Shown here piece by piece: positions 9,504 to 18,674 of a DNA stretch of 64,000 nucleotides. Source of the DNA: Hortaea werneckii (lineage: Eukaryota; Ascomycota; Dothideomycetes; Mycosphaerellales; Teratosphaeriaceae); assembly GCA_037044905.1 (NCBI GenBank), contig JBAOKB010000178.1, forward strand, positions 1 to 64,000, given 5' to 3'. Each line of letters starts with the position of its first letter. Within the stretch, counting starts at the first letter, position 1. The position numbers were made by a program, and so were the translations under genes. The notes under the pieces were generated by a model that was given only the letters and a program-made list of their open reading frames with translations, did not search any database and had not been told where the DNA came from.

Positions 9504-12500
9504 ATGGCCCAAAGCAATGGCACGAGCGCCTCAACTGGGGCCGTCAAGATTCCCATCCTCGACAAGAAGGAAGGCATCATCGTCGACTACGGATTGTGGC
9601 AGAATTACATTGCCTCCGACCTTTTACGCAACATCGCTTCGACTACCTACGTCCTCATCTGCGACACCAACCTCGCACGCCTCTCTTATGTGGAAGCTTT
9701 CCGCACCCGCTTCGACTCTGCACGCGAAAGCTTAGGCAAGAGACCGGAGGACGCTCGACTTTTGGTCTACGACAAGATCAAGCCGGGCGAAGGCTCCAAA
9801 AGCAGAAGGACAAAGGCTGAGGTTGAGGACTGGTTGCTGAGGCAAGGATGTACAAGAGACACCGTCATCCTCGCGCTAGGAGGAGGCGTCATTGGCGACA
9901 TGGTTGGTTTTGTCGCCGCGACCTACATGCGAGGCGTGAGGTTCGTGCAGATTCCAACTTCGTTGTTGGCCATGGTCGATAGCTCGATTGGCGGCAAGAC
10001 AGCGATTGACACACCGCTGGGGAAGAACCTCATTGGGTCCTTCTGGCAGCCAGAAAGGGTATACATTGATCTGCAATTCCTGGAGACATTAGACCGGCGC
10101 CAGGTGGTCAATGGCATGGCCGAGGTGATCAAAACCGCTGCGATCTGGGACAGCGAAGAGTTTGACCGACTGGAAGAGGGGTGCGGCGCCATCATGACAG
10201 CCCTGGACAGACCCGCAGGACCTGGGAGGTTTGAAGGCGTGGAGGAAGTATTCAAGAGGATCGTACTCGGTTCTGCGCGCGTTAAAGCGGAGGTCGTGAG
10301 CTCGGATGAGCGTGAGGGTGGACTGAGGAACATCCTCAACTTTGGACACAGCATCGGTCATGCTTACGAGGCGATCCTCACGCCGGAAATCCTGCACGGC
10401 GAGTGCGTTGCTGTGGGGATGGTCAAAGAAGCAGAGCTTGCACGGTATCTAGGCCTTTTCGATCAAGGTGCAGTGGCAAGACTGACAAAGGTCATTGCTG
10501 GCTATGGTCTTCCAACCAGTGTTCACGACAAGCTCGTGACAAAACGTACGAGGAAAAATTGCGACCCCGAGGAGCTGCTTCGGCGCATGGCCGTCGACAA
10601 GAAGAACGCTGGCACAAAGAAGAAGATTGTACTCCTCTCCTCAATCGGCCAATGCAGCGAACCTCGTGCCTCGACCGTGGTGGACAAGGACATTCGCGTT
10701 GTCCTATACCCTTCCATCTCAGTCTGCCCAGGGATCGGTGCGAACCTGGATGTCTCTTGCAAACCACCGGGTAGCAAGTCAATCTCGAACCGTGTCCTTC
10801 TACTTGCGGCACTTGGCCAGGGCTCTTGTCGCATTCAAAACTTACTACACTCCGATGACACCCAATTCATGCTTTCCGCTCTTTCTCAGCTGGGCGGGGC
10901 CACCTACACCTGGGAAGACGGAGGTCGCACGCTCGTCGTGCATGGCAACGGAGGCAAGTTGCAGGCGAGCAAAGACCAGATCTACATTGGTAACGCAGGC
11001 ACCGCCTCTCGATTCCTTACCACAGCGGTTTCTCTAGCTTCGCCAACATCCTCCGCACCCCACACTATTTTGACTGGTAATGCAAGGATGCAGGAACGTC
11101 CGCAAGGTCCTCTGGTCGACGCTCTACGCGATAACGGAGTCGAGATCGAATACATGAACCCACCACCCAGCCAAAGCCTGCCGTTGAAGATTGCCGCAGC
11201 CGGCGGGTTTGAAGGTGGCGAGATCGAATTGACTGCTAAGGTCAGCAGTCAGTATGTCAGCTCGATTCTCATGTGTGCTCCTTATGCGAAGAAGGACGTG
11301 ACGTTGAAGCTAGTCGGCGACAAAGTCATCAGTCAGCCGTACATCGATATGACTATCACCATGATGCGGTCTTTCGGTGTCAATGTCACTCGGGAGGAAG
11401 GAACGAATGTGTACAAGGTACCAAAGGGTGTTTACAAGAACCCTACAAGCTACGAGGTGGAGAGCGATGCCTCCTCAGCGACCTATCCTCTCGCCATCGC
11501 TGCCATCACAGGCACTCGTTGCACTGTCCCAAACATTGGATCAGCATCATTGCAAGGTGACGCTCGCTTCGCAATTGATGTTCTGAAGCCCATGGGCTGC
11601 CAAGTGGAGCAAACCGAGACAAGCACCACGGTCACAGGTCCAGCCAAGGGACAATTGCAGGCGATCGACGTTGATATGGAACCCATGACTGATGCTTTCC
11701 TGACCGCATCTGTGCTAGCTGCTGCCGCCGGCAAGCCCAATGCGAAGGGTAGCACCACTACGCGTATCACGGGCATTGCAAACCAGAGACAGAAGGAATG
11801 TAACCGCATCCAGGCTATGCGTGTAGAGCTCGCAAAGTTCGGTGTTACTTGCCGTGAACTGGACGATGGTATCGAAATTGACGGCAAACCTGTCACCGAC
11901 TTGACAAAATGCAAGGAGGGCGTGCACTGCTATGACGACCACAGAGTGGCGATGAGCTTCTCCGTGCTTGGCCTGGTAGCTCCGGAGGGTACCGTCATTG
12001 GAGAAAGAGAGTGCACAGGCAAGACGTGGCCGGGCTGGTGGGACACGATGAAGGCAGTCTTTGGGGTTGAACTCGAAGGGTGCGACATGCCCGAAGACGA
12101 CGCTCACCAGAAGACGAACGGGGCGAGCAACGCCAGTCATGAGAGCCATGTTCTGCCTCTCCACCGCCAAAGTCCTGTCAAGAAGTCAATCTTCATCATC
12201 GGAATGAGGGGAGCTGGCAAGACCACAACCGGCGGATGGGCTTCTCGCATCCTTGGTTGGCCCTTGATTGATCTCGACTCCGAGCTTGAGCGTACAGAGG
12301 GTATGACGATTCCCGAGATGCTCAAGGACAACGACTGGGCTGGATTCCGCAACAAGGAACTTGCTCTAGTCAAGCGCGTGATGCGCGAGAAGCCTAACGG
12401 CTACATCTTTGCCACTGGTGGTGGTATAGTCGAAACGCCTGAAGCCCGCCAACTTTTGGTTGAATGGCAGAAGGATGGTATGGTCTTGTACGTCACTCGG

Positions 12501-14387
12501 GACATCGGTCTGGTGATGGAATTCCTGCAGATTGACAAGACACGCCCCGCATATGTCGAGGATATGATGGGTGTGTATCTGCGCCGCAAGCCCTGGTTCG
12601 AAGAGTGCAGTAACCTACACTACCACAGCCAGACGGTCGACGAGAGTGCTGCAATCGCAGGATGGACCAGCCCGCTGGATGACTTCACAAGGTTCCTGTA
12701 CACGATGACTGGGAAGAGCGCGGCGCTGGAGAAGGTCAAGGCGAAGAAACATAGCTTCTTTGTTGCGCTCACAAGCCCAAGGATCCAAGATGTGGTCAAG
12801 CTTCTCCCTGAAGTGACTGTTGGCGTTGACGCTGTCGAGATGAGAGCCGATTTGCTAGTGGATCCCAAGAGTCACGATGGCATCGCCGGCGAAGATTTCC
12901 TCCTGGAGCAGATCGCACTTCTCCGTGCATCTACTACTCTGCCGTTGATATTCACGCTGCGGACTAAGAGCCAGGGAGGAAAGTTCCCGGATGACGACCC
13001 TGAAAGGGCTCGGCAGTTGTACAGAGTGGCGCTGCGCATGGGCTTTGACTTCGTCGACCTCGAGTTGACCGCTCCGCAAGAGGTCAAGGTTTTCGTGCTC
13101 TCGCACAGGAAGATGTGCACCGTCATTGCTTCGCATCACGATCCCAAGGGTGAACTAAGCTGGGACGAAGATGAAGAAGAATGGGGTCGACTGTTCGAGG
13201 AGGCGAGAAGCTATGGTGACATCGTGAAACTGGTGGGTGTTGCAAAGAAGAGCGAAGACAATGACTACCTCAAGGCGTTCAAGAAGAGCAGGCGCGAAAT
13301 GTACCCGGACTTGCCTGTCATTGCTATGAACATGGGCGATATTGGGAAGATGAGTAGGGTGACGAATGGCTTCATGACGCCTGTCAGCCACCCGGCTTTA
13401 CCTAGCAAGGCGGCGCCGGGACAGGTGTCAGCTGCCGAGATCAGACATGTGCTGGGTATTGTTGGCGAGATCCCGTCCAAGAACTTCTGCATTTTTGGAA
13501 AGCCGGTCGCTCACTCCAGGAGTCCAGCACTGCAAAATACCTTGTTCAAGGAGACTGGCTTGCCGCATCATTACGGCTTCCATGAGACCGATCAGGCTGA
13601 TGGGGAAGTCAAGAAGGTGATCCGGGCACCTAATTTCGGAGGCGCAAGTGTGACCATTCCTTTGAAGCTTGACATCATGCCTCTCCTCGACGAGATCGAC
13701 GGCCCAGCCAAGATGATTGGCGCCCTCAACACGGTAGTACCGCTCGAAGGCCCAGATGGCAAGACCGTACTGCGCGGATACAACACCGACTGGCAAGGCA
13801 TGGTCCTCGCCCTCCGCAACGCCGGCGCGCACGGCTCGGCATCGAAACAGGAAGCCGGCATGGTCGTCGGCGGAGGCGGCACCGCTCGCGCAGCTCTCTA
13901 CGCATTAAAGGAGATGGGCTACTCGCCCATCTACCTCGTGGGCCGGAACAAGGAGAAGCTCGCCGCTCTCACCTCCGCTTTCTCCGAAGACTACAATATC
14001 CACCTCCTCAGCACGGAAGAGGAGGCGAGCGCTATCCCCGCTGACAAACAGCCTGTCGTCGCTATCGGCACTATTCCCGGTGACTCCCCCATCGATCCAG
14101 CCATGCGTGAGATCCTCATCTCCATCTTCAGCGTGGGGACTACTTCCACTGCCAACGTGGCCGGGATTGCTGCCACCAACAGTAACAAGGTCTTGCTTGA
14201 GATGGCTTATAAGCCCGCCGTCACTAGTTTAATGCAGTTGGCGCAGAATAGTGGGTGGAGGACTGTCCCGGGTCTGGAGGCACTGGTCGGACAGGGGATT
14301 CACCAGTTTAGATTGTGGACCGATATTGTGCCTTTGTATGAGGTTAGTCGGGATGCTGTTATGGGGAAGGAGAAGGAGGCTCAATAA
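9504..14387 (+). CDS. ARO1: Pentafunctional AROM polypeptide
   Basis: One uninterrupted 1627-residue frame encodes the fungal AROM protein, which performs five consecutive steps of the cytosolic shikimate pathway, from DAHP to 5-enolpyruvylshikimate-3-phosphate. Domains in order: 3-dehydroquinate synthase (residues 1 to about 400; GGGVIGDMVGF and MVDSSIGGKTAID), EPSP synthase (about 410-860; PPGSKSISNR, GNAGTASRFL, RMQERP), shikimate kinase (about 895-1075; Walker A GMRGAGKTT, then TGGGIVE), type I 3-dehydroquinase (about 1082-1310; EMRADLL, SHHDPKG, and VKLVG with the Schiff-base Lys) and shikimate dehydrogenase (about 1325-1627; GKPVAHSRSPALQN, GALNTVV, GYNTDWQG, VVGGGGTARAAL). All catalytic signatures are present, so it should be active. 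The ATG at 9504 has a strong context (ACCATGG) and fits the family start. Length is slightly above the usual 1570-1600. No intron is needed. Confidence 0.98.
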   Translation: MAQSNGTSASTGAVKIPILDKKEGIIVDYGLWQNYIASDLLRNIASTTYVLICDTNLARLSYVEAFRTRFDSARESLGKRPEDARLLVYDKIKPGEGSKSRRTKAEVEDWLLRQGCTRDTVILALGGGVIGDMVGFVAATYMRGVRFVQIPTSLLAMVDSSIGGKTAIDTPLGKNLIGSFWQPERVYIDLQFLETLDRRQVVNGMAEVIKTAAIWDSEEFDRLEEGCGAIMTALDRPAGPGRFEGVEEVFKRIVLGSARVKAEVVSSDEREGGLRNILNFGHSIGHAYEAILTPEILHGECVAVGMVKEAELARYLGLFDQGAVARLTKVIAGYGLPTSVHDKLVTKRTRKNCDPEELLRRMAVDKKNAGTKKKIVLLSSIGQCSEPRASTVVDKDIRVVLYPSISVCPGIGANLDVSCKPPGSKSISNRVLLLAALGQGSCRIQNLLHSDDTQFMLSALSQLGGATYTWEDGGRTLVVHGNGGKLQASKDQIYIGNAGTASRFLTTAVSLASPTSSAPHTILTGNARMQERPQGPLVDALRDNGVEIEYMNPPPSQSLPLKIAAAGGFEGGEIELTAKVSSQYVSSILMCAPYAKKDVTLKLVGDKVISQPYIDMTITMMRSFGVNVTREEGTNVYKVPKGVYKNPTSYEVESDASSATYPLAIAAITGTRCTVPNIGSASLQGDARFAIDVLKPMGCQVEQTETSTTVTGPAKGQLQAIDVDMEPMTDAFLTASVLAAAAGKPNAKGSTTTRITGIANQRQKECNRIQAMRVELAKFGVTCRELDDGIEIDGKPVTDLTKCKEGVHCYDDHRVAMSFSVLGLVAPEGTVIGERECTGKTWPGWWDTMKAVFGVELEGCDMPEDDAHQKTNGASNASHESHVLPLHRQSPVKKSIFIIGMRGAGKTTTGGWASRILGWPLIDLDSELERTEGMTIPEMLKDNDWAGFRNKELALVKRVMREKPNGYIFATGGGIVETPEARQLLVEWQKDGMVLYVTRDIGLVMEFLQIDKTRPAYVEDMMGVYLRRKPWFEECSNLHYHSQTVDESAAIAGWTSPLDDFTRFLYTMTGKSAALEKVKAKKHSFFVALTSPRIQDVVKLLPEVTVGVDAVEMRADLLVDPKSHDGIAGEDFLLEQIALLRASTTLPLIFTLRTKSQGGKFPDDDPERARQLYRVALRMGFDFVDLELTAPQEVKVFVLSHRKMCTVIASHHDPKGELSWDEDEEEWGRLFEEARSYGDIVKLVGVAKKSEDNDYLKAFKKSRREMYPDLPVIAMNMGDIGKMSRVTNGFMTPVSHPALPSKAAPGQVSAAEIRHVLGIVGEIPSKNFCIFGKPVAHSRSPALQNTLFKETGLPHHYGFHETDQADGEVKKVIRAPNFGGASVTIPLKLDIMPLLDEIDGPAKMIGALNTVVPLEGPDGKTVLRGYNTDWQGMVLALRNAGAHGSASKQEAGMVVGGGGTARAALYALKEMGYSPIYLVGRNKEKLAALTSAFSEDYNIHLLSTEEEASAIPADKQPVVAIGTIPGDSPIDPAMREILISIFSVGTTSTANVAGIAATNSNKVLLEMAYKPAVTSLMQLAQNSGWRTVPGLEALVGQGIHQFRLWTDIVPLYEVSRDAVMGKEKEAQ

Positions 14388-14981
14388 AAAGGTCGTAGGA
14401 GACATTGAACGGTAAACGTAGATAGCTTTGTAAATCTGTCCGCATACCTCATCGAATACAACTCCAGAGCTTTCACCTCGTGACGACTGTGCGGATTGAT
14501 CTGATGTCGCACAATGTCGCCTCTCACAGGAGGTTGCCTCCAAAGCGATGGCCAGCAAGTCCATGAATGCCGAATGCGAATCAAGTCTAGGTTTCGTTAT
14601 TGCCAACTCCTCCAATTGTCGTTGAATGAAGCTACCAAACTGCGGCATACCCTGCAAAGGCAATGGCTCATTCAGATTGGGTCTTGCATTGCCATCTTCG
14701 TCAAGAAGGGCTGTGATCTTCTCCACGAGGTTCAAGGAAGCCATTAGCCTATGTGATACCTCTCCGGCCAGTCATTGGAATGCGTTCTGCAGTGCCTCGT
14801 TCGTATAGTGTACGAGCCAGCCCCAGAGGCACAGAAATTCCCGCTCCAAATCCTCAGCCTTGCCCGAGATCCGGTAGGCTTGGCACAGGCCGGGCCCCGC
14901 GGTAGTGAAGTCAAATCTGGTCTGGTCTGCTTTGGACCCAATGCGCATTTTATGGTTAACCTTACCTTTCACACTGCCCAT
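14388..14981 (-). pseudogene. Possible decayed or mis-spliced antisense gene with an in-frame TGA
   Basis: On the minus strand an ATG at 14981 opens a frame of good apparent coding quality (TRFDFTTAGPGLCQAYRISG, then EREFLCLWGWLVHYTNEALQNAF). It meets TGA at 14774..14772 and then continues in the same frame with LAGEVSHRLMASLNLVEKIT and NLNEPLPLQGMPQFGSFIQ. The two sides read like one helical protein. The frame stays open to 14229, beneath the AROM 3' end, unless a short intron with donor at 14527 and acceptor ending at 14487 is used. I found no convincing intron that removes the TGA. It may be a nonsense-mutated gene, or one with an exon structure I have not seen. I do not recognise the family. 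Confidence 0.3.
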
Positions 14982-15211
14982 GGCTTATGACGAAAGCTGG
15001 TGCGGCTCTGCTATAGAACAGTGACATTTCCCATTAACCATAAGTTTAACTTTGTCTTCACTTCCCTCTGTCTTTACCAACTTCACTACAAGTCGGATTT
15101 GGTTTCGTCGAGATATACTTACGATACTACAACGTTGTAACACAGAGTGAGCAGCAAGAGGAGGAGATCAACACCATTTCCAATCGCTAGAACACCCGCA
15201 CATCGTCCAAG

Positions 15212-15997
15212 ATGCACATGGAAGACAAACAGCTGGTGGATGAGTCGGACAAGAAGGACCAGTTCGACGACTACATGGAGGAGCTCGACAGCGACTCCGA
15301 AGCCCAAGAGCACCCCATCATCAACGGCCTCCCGACCGACAGCAACGGCGACGTCCCACTCGGCCTGACCATCCGCATCCGGCGCACCCCCAAAGGCCAG
15401 AACCCCCGCGGCCTCACCTTCACCGCCGAAGGCGAAGCCCACGCCGGTCCGCCGCAGCAAGTCATGTTCGCCGAGCCACGCAACTGGGTCTCGAGCTCGT
15501 CACGCGAAGAAGTCGTCTTCTTCCGGGGCACCAAAACCGACGGCGAGACGCCCCTCGGCGGCGTCAACTTCCACCACTGGCTCACAGACCAGAGCAAAGC
15601 CGTCATTGTCACGGACAGCAGCGGCAACGAGATGGACATGCGGCGGACGGGGCCCATCACCAACGAACACGGCTTCGTGCGGGGCGACAAGCGGTTCTTC
15701 TGGCGGCGATCGCGGGAGTCCGGGGGGATCTTTAAATACCATTTCGAGTGTGTGGATGAGACGGACACGCAGTACGCGCACTACATGAGCGAGCGGCGGA
15801 TCTGTTCGACGGGGCCGGATAAGACGATCGGACGGTTCGAGGTGCGGAAGGCCGGGTTGAAGCCCGAGTTGGTTGAGAGTCTGCTGATGACGGAGCTGGC
15901 GCTGTATGTCAAGCTGCAGAAGCGCGTGATTCAGGGGAGTCAGGCGGGCAACTTGGGCGGGCTGGTGGCGGCGGCTTTGTATGTGGTTGGTGGTTGA
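15212..15997 (+). CDS. Conserved-looking hypothetical protein, 261 aa
   Basis: A single-exon frame begins MHMEDKQLV, with a second Met two codons later. The N-terminus is acidic (EELDSDSEAQEH). The remaining part looks like a compact beta-rich domain: GLTIRIRRTPKG, NWVSSSSREEVVFFRG, FHHWLTDQSKAVIVTDSSGNEM, KRFFWRRSRESGGIFKYHFECV and KTIGRFEVRKAGL. The C-terminus is helical and mildly hydrophobic (ALYVKLQKRV...GLVAAALYVV). The pattern of strands with KRFFWRR and RFEV is reminiscent of tubby-C/LURP-like lipid-binding folds in small fungal proteins, but that is only an impression. No catalytic motif is evident. Codon usage is strongly GC3-biased in the first half, as in neighbouring expressed genes. 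I believe it is real but do not know its function. Confidence 0.7.
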   Translation: MHMEDKQLVDESDKKDQFDDYMEELDSDSEAQEHPIINGLPTDSNGDVPLGLTIRIRRTPKGQNPRGLTFTAEGEAHAGPPQQVMFAEPRNWVSSSSREEVVFFRGTKTDGETPLGGVNFHHWLTDQSKAVIVTDSSGNEMDMRRTGPITNEHGFVRGDKRFFWRRSRESGGIFKYHFECVDETDTQYAHYMSERRICSTGPDKTIGRFEVRKAGLKPELVESLLMTELALYVKLQKRVIQGSQAGNLGGLVAAALYVVGG

Positions 15998-16991
15998 GAG
16001 GAAGGACATTCTATGAAGCTTTGACTGTAGTTTTTTTCCCCCTTCAAGGTTCTGATCGTTTGTATGGATATCCACGGTTGCGCTTTTCTTTTCCAATGCA
16101 TATCGACACATTCCCCTTTGGCAATGTCTGTTATGAGCCAGTGCGCGCCCCGATATCGTAGGATATCGTAGGACCCCATGCCCGCGCTGCACGTCCGCGG
16201 AACCATACCCAGTTTCCCCCATTCAATCCAGAAATGACAAAGACAAGGAAATCAACATTTCTCTGAGTTAAGCAAGATGCATATTCAAAATTGCTTTAAA
16301 AAAAAAAAAGGATATATGCTCATAGACGTCGCGTTGTATTCTTCTCGTCCGCCCCCAAAACCCCGCGTTATAAGGTGTGTCGACAATGACTTCCCGAGCC
16401 CGCTCACCAAACACCCTCACACGCGCTCAGCAGCGCCTTTATGTATATGCAAGAGAGCCCCAAAACGGCCAACACAGAATTACCACCTCTCTCCCTTTCC
16501 TAATCTTCGTTAATATGCAAAAAGATCTTCATTCTTTCCCTTCCCTTCCCCTATGCTACATTTTCCAAAAGGAAAAGTCGAGAAAGTTTCCCCGAGTTCT
16601 TGAATGATCCTTGGCCCCCTAGTCTCGCCTTTCTGAATTGACTTCATGATTCCCGCCTCGCCTGAAACCCCCATCGTGTGACTACGCCGGAAACCATTCC
16701 ATTCCCTGTAAATGCGCCCTGGTGGGTAAAACAGCAACAACGCCGATAGGATTTGCGGAGTAGAGAAGGAGAGGGAGGAGCAGGGGAGGGGTATCATTGC
16801 AGGCCGCAGGCCGGTGGGACGTACGTTCTTTGCTGTTTGGGTAGAAGCGTCATCGCCACCCACGAAGAATGAGTTCCCAGGCCGTGTGCTACCGCCGTGA
16901 CCAATATCTTTCCGAAGAAAGACCTTCCTCTGACAGAAGTTGTCCCAGTCCGTGAAGTGGTCTGTCGCGCGCTTGATTCACCAAAACAACC
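15998..16991. other. Convergent intergenic region, no gene recognised
   Basis: This is the shared 3' flank of the 261-aa gene and the UDP-glucose dehydrogenase gene, which converge. It contains an A12 run near 16299, pyrimidine-rich patches and a duplicated 11-mer (ATATCGTAGGA) at about 16152-16173. No coding signal was seen. Confidence 0.5.
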
Positions 16992-18674
16992 TCATTGGTA
17001 TCTCGAAGGCCTCCGCGTCGGCGTACTAGCCTTACCAATGCAGTTGACGTGGAAATTCAACGCCTCGAGCTTCAAGCGATCGACGACGTTACGGCCGTCG
17101 AAGACGAGGCGGGGTCGGCGTACGATGCGCGAGACGCGGGCCCAGTCGATCCGGGACTCGTTTGTCTCGTTGTGCAGGACCTTGGAGGCGTTGAGAGGCT
17201 CCGCGGGGCTGCCGGGGCTGGTGAGCGGCGAGTCGTGGACTTTAGGTTGTAAGCCTTCGGAACTGCTGCCGGTGCCTTCGGAGTTGGTCTCGCTGGACGA
17301 GGTCGAGGTGCGTTTGAGGCGCGGGTTCTCCGGATCCCGGCTTGCGAGCTTCTCGAAGAGCGCGGGGGGCAGGATGAGGCCGTCGGTTTTGAAGTAGTCC
17401 CATTCGGTGAGGATGACGACTGCGGCGGCCTTGTCGCAGGCCGTGTATGGGTCGTTGCAGACTGTGACGCAGCGGTCAATAGTCTCGGGTCGGTGGTCGG
17501 CAAGCAAATCTTGCTTGATCTGGGACTCCTTGACCTTGGGGTCGTAAATGTGCACGCGCGCGTTCTCGGAGATCATCTGGCCAATCACGGTGATTGCAGC
17601 GCTTTCTCTCGTGTCACCCGTGTCTTTCTTGTACGCATATCCAAGCACGGCAACCTTCTTGCTGTTAAGGGTGTTGTTGAGGCTGCGGATAATGCGCTTC
17701 GTGAAGCGTTCCTTTTGGTACTCGTTAATGTCGACCACTGCTCTCCAGTAATTGGCTACTTCTGTCAAATGTCGTGATTCCGCCATGTAGACAAGGTTGA
17801 GTACGTCCTTCTTGAAGCATGAGCCACCAAAGCCAACTGAGGCCTTCAAGAATTTCGGTCCAATTCTCTCGTCCAGACCGACCGCGTATGCCAGTTCACT
17901 GATATCAGCACCTTCCGATTCGCAGAGAGCGCTGAGCGAGTTGATGCTGCTGATACGCTGGGCCAGCATGCAGTTGGCCGCGAGCTTAGCCAGCTCGGAG
18001 GATCCAATGTTCACATTGATTACCCGTTCTCTTGGTACCCATGCTGCGTACACATCCGCCAGCGCATTCGCAGCAGCCAATCCTCTTTCGGTTCGCAATG
18101 AACCCAACAGTATCCGATCCGGCTCCAGCAGATCCCGAACAGCAGTGCCCTCGGCAAGAAACTCTGGGTTGGAAAGGACTTCGAAATGCACATCTTCCTG
18201 GCCCAGGGTGCTGAAGATGTCGCGAAGACTTGATGCGGTGCCACACGGCACGGTGGGTTTCTCTACGATGATCTTGTTGCTCGTGGCGACTTCGGCGATC
18301 TGCCGAGCTGCTGACTCCACGTAGGTCAAGTCGGATGCTCTGCCAGCGCCCACGCCCACCGTCTTGGCAGGCGTGTTGACTGAGATGAAGATGAGGTCGG
18401 CAGCTAAGATGGAGTCCTCGACGTCGGTGGAGAAGTGGAGGTTGGGTGTCCGGCCATCGAGACCATCGCGTGCTAACTCGACGACATCTTGAAGGCCTGG
18501 TTCGTAGATCGGCAGGGAGGGGGATCGCCAGGCATCAATTCGGTTCTGGTTGAGGTCGACCACGGTGACCTGGATGTGGGGGTTTTTGGCTGCGATGACT
18601 GCACAGGTTGGGCCTCCAACATAGCCGGCGCCAATGCAGCAGATGTTCTTGACTGGTTGTTGTGATGTGGCCAT
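16992..18674 (-). CDS. UDP-glucose 6-dehydrogenase
   Basis: This single-exon gene encodes 560 residues of the UDP-glucose/GDP-mannose dehydrogenase family. It should oxidise UDP-glucose to UDP-glucuronate with two NAD+ in the cytosol. The N-terminal Rossmann motif is CCIGAGYVGGPT (residues 13-24). Catalytic signatures are EKPTVPCGT (about 138-146), NPEFLAEGTA (about 169-178), ELAKLAAN with the conserved Lys near 230, and GFGGSCFKKD with the nucleophilic Cys at about 286. GYAYKKDTGDTRES marks the C-terminal UDP-binding domain. Residues of about 440-510 form a Ser/Thr/Pro-rich, probably disordered insertion, absent from compact family members, just before the final RIVFDGRN-type motif (RLVFDGRNVVD). 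The Met at 18674 directly precedes the nucleotide-binding fold. A possible donor (ATTG|GTAAGG) near the 3' end could change only the last dozen residues. Confidence 0.95.
   Translation of the reverse strand: MATSQQPVKNICCIGAGYVGGPTCAVIAAKNPHIQVTVVDLNQNRIDAWRSPSLPIYEPGLQDVVELARDGLDGRTPNLHFSTDVEDSILAADLIFISVNTPAKTVGVGAGRASDLTYVESAARQIAEVATSNKIIVEKPTVPCGTASSLRDIFSTLGQEDVHFEVLSNPEFLAEGTAVRDLLEPDRILLGSLRTERGLAAANALADVYAAWVPRERVINVNIGSSELAKLAANCMLAQRISSINSLSALCESEGADISELAYAVGLDERIGPKFLKASVGFGGSCFKKDVLNLVYMAESRHLTEVANYWRAVVDINEYQKERFTKRIIRSLNNTLNSKKVAVLGYAYKKDTGDTRESAAITVIGQMISENARVHIYDPKVKESQIKQDLLADHRPETIDRCVTVCNDPYTACDKAAAVVILTEWDYFKTDGLILPPALFEKLASRDPENPRLKRTSTSSSETNSEGTGSSSEGLQPKVHDSPLTSPGSPAEPLNASKVLHNETNESRIDWARVSRIVRRPRLVFDGRNVVDRLKLEALNFHVNCIGKASTPTRRPSRYQ

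Noticed and set aside
9504..14387. Many open frames of 60-150 codons on the opposite strand and other frames of the AROM gene
   Set aside because: They are shadows of the strongly biased codon use of the long AROM frame and show no motif of their own.
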